From positions 186,001 to 250,000 of the forward strand of contig NZ_JAUYVM010000009.1 in NCBI RefSeq assembly GCF_030689305.1: a stretch of DNA of 64,000 bases, given 5' to 3'. Each line of letters opens with the position of its first letter. Position 1 is the stretch's first letter. Positions 61,073 through 64,000 of the stretch are shown here, in pieces. The notes under the pieces were generated by a model that was not told the DNA's origin, ran no database searches, and saw only the letters and a program-made list of their open reading frames with translations. The position numbers were made by a program, and so were the translations under genes. The DNA is from Vibrio penaeicida (GTDB lineage: Bacteria; Pseudomonadota; Gammaproteobacteria; Enterobacterales; Vibrionaceae).

Positions 61073-61660
61073 ATGAACTACCTCGCCCACCTCCATATTG
61101 CCGATCATTGTAAAAGCAATTTGTTAGGAAACTTGTTAGGGGACTTTGTCAAAGGGTCTCCTGAAGGTCGCTATAACAAAGACATTGTCGATGGCATCAA
61201 GCTTCACCGATTTGTTGATTCGTATACCGACACACATCACTTGGTTAAATCGCTAAAACCACTTTTCCCTTCAGAACTGCGTCGCTATGCACCCATTGCA
61301 CTGGACATGTTCTGGGATCATTGCTTAGCGAATCGATGGGAAGAGCATCATAGTCAATCACTCCAACAATTTTGCTCATATTCGGAGCATCTCATTAAAC
61401 GAACCCAGCCTAGCACGCTGCCTTCGCGTTTTGTCACCATGTCTTCACATATGTGGGAAGGTCGATGGATGGAATCTTATGCGGATCTTGAAAACATCCA
61501 GTTTGCGTTATCGCGAATGGCAATGCGCCGACCAAAGCTAGAAAAGCTGAGTCTTTGCTCGCAAGTGCTGGCTCAACAATATGATCCACTTATTGAAGCA
61601 TTTGACACGCTTTACCCTGATGTTCTAGCTCAATCAAAGCAGTTCTTCGAAGCTTTGTAG
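61073..61660 (+). CDS. acpH: Acyl carrier protein phosphodiesterase
   Basis: AcpH removes the 4'-phosphopantetheine group from acyl carrier protein. The 195-residue protein is typical of the family: MNYLAHLHIADHCKSNLLGNLLGDFVKG at the N-terminus, LHRFVDSYTDTHH, LDMFWDHCLANRW, and R-rich C-terminal helix region. It is an HD-like helical metalloenzyme, with Asp and His of GDFVKG, HRFVD and WDH as likely ligands. No strong ribosome site precedes the ATG. Confidence 0.92.
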   Translation: MNYLAHLHIADHCKSNLLGNLLGDFVKGSPEGRYNKDIVDGIKLHRFVDSYTDTHHLVKSLKPLFPSELRRYAPIALDMFWDHCLANRWEEHHSQSLQQFCSYSEHLIKRTQPSTLPSRFVTMSSHMWEGRWMESYADLENIQFALSRMAMRRPKLEKLSLCSQVLAQQYDPLIEAFDTLYPDVLAQSKQFFEAL

Positions 61661-61803
61661 CCAGCTTGCCTTCATAGAATCAAGTATTCTGAGATCTTGA
61701 GAAACTTAAGAGCATACGAGCCTGAAAGCTTGTCGCTAGCATCTTTAGGCATTTTGGGTATACAATCCGCGCTTCTTGTTACTGCTCCCGGATTTTGTAA
61801 ACC

Positions 61804-63054
61804 ATGTCTTTCGAACAACTCGGCTTACAGCCAGCCATTCTTACTCGCCTTTCTAAACTCAACTTCAAAGAGGCAACACCTGTTCAAGAGCGCGCTATAC
61901 CGCTTGTTCTTCAAGGGAAAGATGTACTGGCAGGGGCGCAGACGGGAACTGGTAAAACCGCCGCTTATGGTTTACCCATCATTCAGCGACTCATCGAAAG
62001 CCCCAAGCCACTAAAAGACAAACTCGTACGTGGGTTGGTATTGGTGCCAACGCGAGAGCTCGCGCAGCAAGTTCTGGATAACCTAACCGATTACGCTGAA
62101 GAGCTGGATATAAAAGTACTTGCCGTTTATGGCGGTACGAGTATGCGAGTGCAAACGGACAATCTAAAAGGTGGGGTAGACATATTGGTGGCGACCCCGG
62201 GAAGACTTCTGGATCATGTCTTTACGAAAAACATCCAGCTTACTGAGACGGAAGTGCTTGTTCTGGATGAAGCCGATCGCATGCTAGATATGGGTTTCAT
62301 GCCCGATATTCAGCGAATACTCCGCAAGCTGAATAATGCTCGTCAAACGTTGTTTTTCTCTGCTACTTTTGCCGGCAATGTAAAAAAGGTCGCTTACAAG
62401 ATACTCACCGATCCTGAAGAGGTTCAGGTTACGCCAAGCAATTCAACGGCTGAAACTGTAAAACAGATGGTCTACCCAGTAGATAAAAAGCGCAAAGCTG
62501 AACTACTGGCCTATTTGATTGGATCACGAAACTGGCAACAAGTGTTGGTGTTTACTAAAACCCGAGAGGGGTCAGACTCACTGGTGAAAGAGCTAAAATT
62601 GGATGGAATCAAAGCAGCGTCTATCAATGGAGACAAAAGCCAAGGCGCAAGACAAAAAGCATTGGATGACTTTAAATCTGGAAAGGTCAGAGCGCTGATA
62701 GCGACAGACGTAGCAGCCAGAGGTTTGGATATTCACCAGTTAGAGCAAGTCGTGAATTATGATATGCCTTACAAAGCAGAAGACTACATTCACAGAATCG
62801 GAAGAACGGGCCGTGCGGGTAGTGATGGTTTCGCTATTTCACTAATGAGTAGAGACGAAGAATACTTGCTCAAAGCCATTGAGAGCCTGCTGGATAAGCG
62901 TTTACCGCAAGAGTGGTTAGCGGGCTTTGAACCTAGCTTGGTTGAAGATCTTTCAGAAGACAAACCAAGAAAGCGCCAAAGTCGAAGTGCAGAAAAACGT
63001 AAAATGAAAGCAAAAATGAATATTCACAAAGGTCGTGGGAAATCCAAGAAATAG
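61804..63054 (+). CDS. DEAD-box ATP-dependent RNA helicase (RhlE-like)
   Basis: This is a 416-residue helicase with all superfamily 2 motifs: Q motif region PVQERAIPLVLQGKDVLA, motif I AQTGTGKT, Ia PTRELAQQ, II LDEADRMLDMGF, III FFSATF, IV VLVFTKT, V ATDVAARGLD and VI HRIGRTGRAGSDG. The basic C-terminal tail (KRQSRSAEKRKMKAKMNIHKGRGKSKK) is RNA-binding. It resembles RhlE and the short vibrio RhlE-like paralogues; which one cannot be settled here. It is monocistronic. Confidence 0.94.
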   Translation: MSFEQLGLQPAILTRLSKLNFKEATPVQERAIPLVLQGKDVLAGAQTGTGKTAAYGLPIIQRLIESPKPLKDKLVRGLVLVPTRELAQQVLDNLTDYAEELDIKVLAVYGGTSMRVQTDNLKGGVDILVATPGRLLDHVFTKNIQLTETEVLVLDEADRMLDMGFMPDIQRILRKLNNARQTLFFSATFAGNVKKVAYKILTDPEEVQVTPSNSTAETVKQMVYPVDKKRKAELLAYLIGSRNWQQVLVFTKTREGSDSLVKELKLDGIKAASINGDKSQGARQKALDDFKSGKVRALIATDVAARGLDIHQLEQVVNYDMPYKAEDYIHRIGRTGRAGSDGFAISLMSRDEEYLLKAIESLLDKRLPQEWLAGFEPSLVEDLSEDKPRKRQSRSAEKRKMKAKMNIHKGRGKSKK

Positions 63055-63123
63055 GTCTGATTACTTCTTACGGTGTCATCGGATTATGGCGATGTCACCG
63101 TGAAAATAAGCAGACCTAAAGAA

Positions 63124-63147
63124 CAAAGTATCTTGACGTCACTTGAG
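63124..63147. repeat. CAAGTA-type palindromic repeat, degenerate copy
   Basis: CAAAGTATCTTGACGTCACT, extending into TGAG, matches the element at 23258-23282 with a few changes. It shares AGTATCTTGACGT with 35355-35367. It lies between the helicase gene and the FadL-type gene. Confidence 0.55.
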
Positions 63148-63181
63148 TATAAGACGAATCAAGCAAACACAGCTTTTCGCA

Positions 63182-64000
63182 TTAAAACTTATAATTGGCT
63201 TGCATGCCGACAATGACCAGATGCCCTTTCATCTCATAATTATGATTACTGGCAAATAAGCTGCTCTCAGTGAATTTTTCAGTAGAGCGATCCATGTAAG
63301 CAAGCCCAAAGTCAAAAGACCAATCAGCCGAGTATTGGTACTCCATGCCTGCGGTGTACCAAATAGCATCTTGATCTGGGATGCTTAATGTTGTGTCTCC
63401 AGCTTTTTTATCAAGCGCAAGCCCAGCACGAAGACGTACGGACGGATCTAATCGATAGGTGGTTCCTAACGCCCAGCGCCAGCTGTCGTTATAGTTTTCT
63501 TGTTTTCTGAAGCACGTTCCGGAATTAACGGTACAACCACTTCCCGATGCTTTGAATTCAGTATATTCGCTCCAGTTTGTCCATAGCGCGCTGTAATGAA
63601 TGGCGAAAGTATCGTTTAAATCGTGGTAGCCAGAAAACTCAAAAGTTGCTGGTAGCGGCACGGCAGCACTGCTGGATACGGTTCCACCACCAGGAATCGC
63701 GACAACGCCCGGTGTATGGTCAGTAAAGTCGCCTTTTAACTTCGGGGTAGAGCTCGCACGATAAGACAGACCAAAGCGTGTGTTTTCGTCTAACTCAACA
63801 AGAGCACCAATATTCCACCCGAACGTACCTCCATCACCCTCCCAACTAAGAAGCTTGTCTGTACTTTGCTTGCCAAAAGTAGATGCACCGTCTCCCAAAT
63901 GGCGAGTCGCTTTACCCATTGCGTAGATGTAACTTATCCCAGCACCGACACTAAGAATGTCGTTGATTCGATATGATAGAGCAGGGTTGATGTTGACGGA
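63182..64000 (-). CDS. FadL-family outer-membrane long-chain fatty acid transporter (partial, runs off right edge)
   Basis: This is an outer-membrane barrel of the FadL type. The last 273 residues are present, and the N-terminus (signal and hatch) lies beyond the right edge. The reading continues upstream of an internal ATG at 63919 as NPALSYRINDILSVGAGISYIYAMG, a typical FadL stretch. Later features are FGLSYRASSTPKLKGDFT, PLPATFEFSGYHDLNDTFAIHYSALWTNWSEY and a C-terminal Phe (QANYKF). It would take up long-chain fatty acids or other hydrophobic compounds. Two Cys near GCTVNSGTC may pair in a loop. Confidence 0.9.
   Translation of the reverse strand, partial: SVNINPALSYRINDILSVGAGISYIYAMGKATRHLGDGASTFGKQSTDKLLSWEGDGGTFGWNIGALVELDENTRFGLSYRASSTPKLKGDFTDHTPGVVAIPGGGTVSSSAAVPLPATFEFSGYHDLNDTFAIHYSALWTNWSEYTEFKASGSGCTVNSGTCFRKQENYNDSWRWALGTTYRLDPSVRLRAGLALDKKAGDTTLSIPDQDAIWYTAGMEYQYSADWSFDFGLAYMDRSTEKFTESSLFASNHNYEMKGHLVIVGMQANYKF

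Overview
The window looks like chromosomal DNA of a marine Vibrionaceae-type gammaproteobacterium. The reasons are the ppsR/ppsA pair, gsk of 434 codons, tyrP behind a TyrR box, acpH, yaeQ, creA and yjjG homologues, a UPF0397-type ECF transporter, a siderophore locus with Fur boxes, and small CAAGTA/TACTTG palindromes of a kind I associate with vibrios. I see no tRNA, rRNA, IS element, phage gene or CRISPR array. The assignment rests on gene content and protein resemblance only.

Layout. 1-3594: the end of a sugar-type ABC transporter operon (ATPase cut by the left edge, TorT-like binding protein) divergent from a LysR regulator, with a near-perfect ATC-N9-GAT palindrome between them. 3659-7213: ppsR and ppsA, divergent. 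7366-18057: a ten-gene plus-strand catabolic operon: GntR regulator, SDR dehydrogenase, AGE-family sugar isomerase/epimerase, a three-gene ABC importer, glucarate-dehydratase-like enolase, SMP-30 lactonase, FAH-family protein and a 2-oxoglutarate-semialdehyde-type dehydrogenase. Together these can be read as a Weimberg-like oxidative sugar pathway, plus an unexpected isomerase. 18159-19864: a small beta-barrel protein, a lipoprotein and a small unknown. 20069-23163: an ECF vitamin transporter. 23598-23635: a plus-strand terminator with no plus-strand gene before it, so a possible sRNA.

23689-32861: a minus-strand D-galactonate operon (dgoR, dgoK, dgoA, TRAP transporter, dgoD) that also carries an IlvD/Edd dehydratase and a DapA-family enzyme. 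Matching palindromes precede dgoK and dgoR. 33147-35834: small housekeeping genes (monooxygenase-like, glyoxalase, YjjG, a 56-residue unknown, glutaredoxin). 36087-44817: a siderophore-iron locus with two permeases, ATPase, flavoreductase, a two-component system, a TonB receptor and a binding protein; Fur boxes precede three transcription units. 44897-46704: an acetyltransferase, yaeQ and a coupled unknown.

46838-51772: a signalling cluster of PhnD-like binding protein, membrane histidine kinase, response regulator with a degenerate HD-GYP domain, and a soluble histidine kinase. 52136-63054: MFS exporter, gsk, creA, an unknown, a membrane HD-GYP protein with an extracytoplasmic binding domain, a YieH-like HAD protein, a zinc ribbon, tyrP, a 36-residue acidic peptide, acpH and a DEAD-box helicase. 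63182-64000: a FadL-type porin cut by the right edge.

The most interesting items are the two sugar-acid operons, whose unusual members could form complementary routes to 2-oxoglutarate semialdehyde, the degenerate HD-GYP cluster, the orphan terminator, and several genes whose last codons and stop codon are tandemly repeated just downstream.
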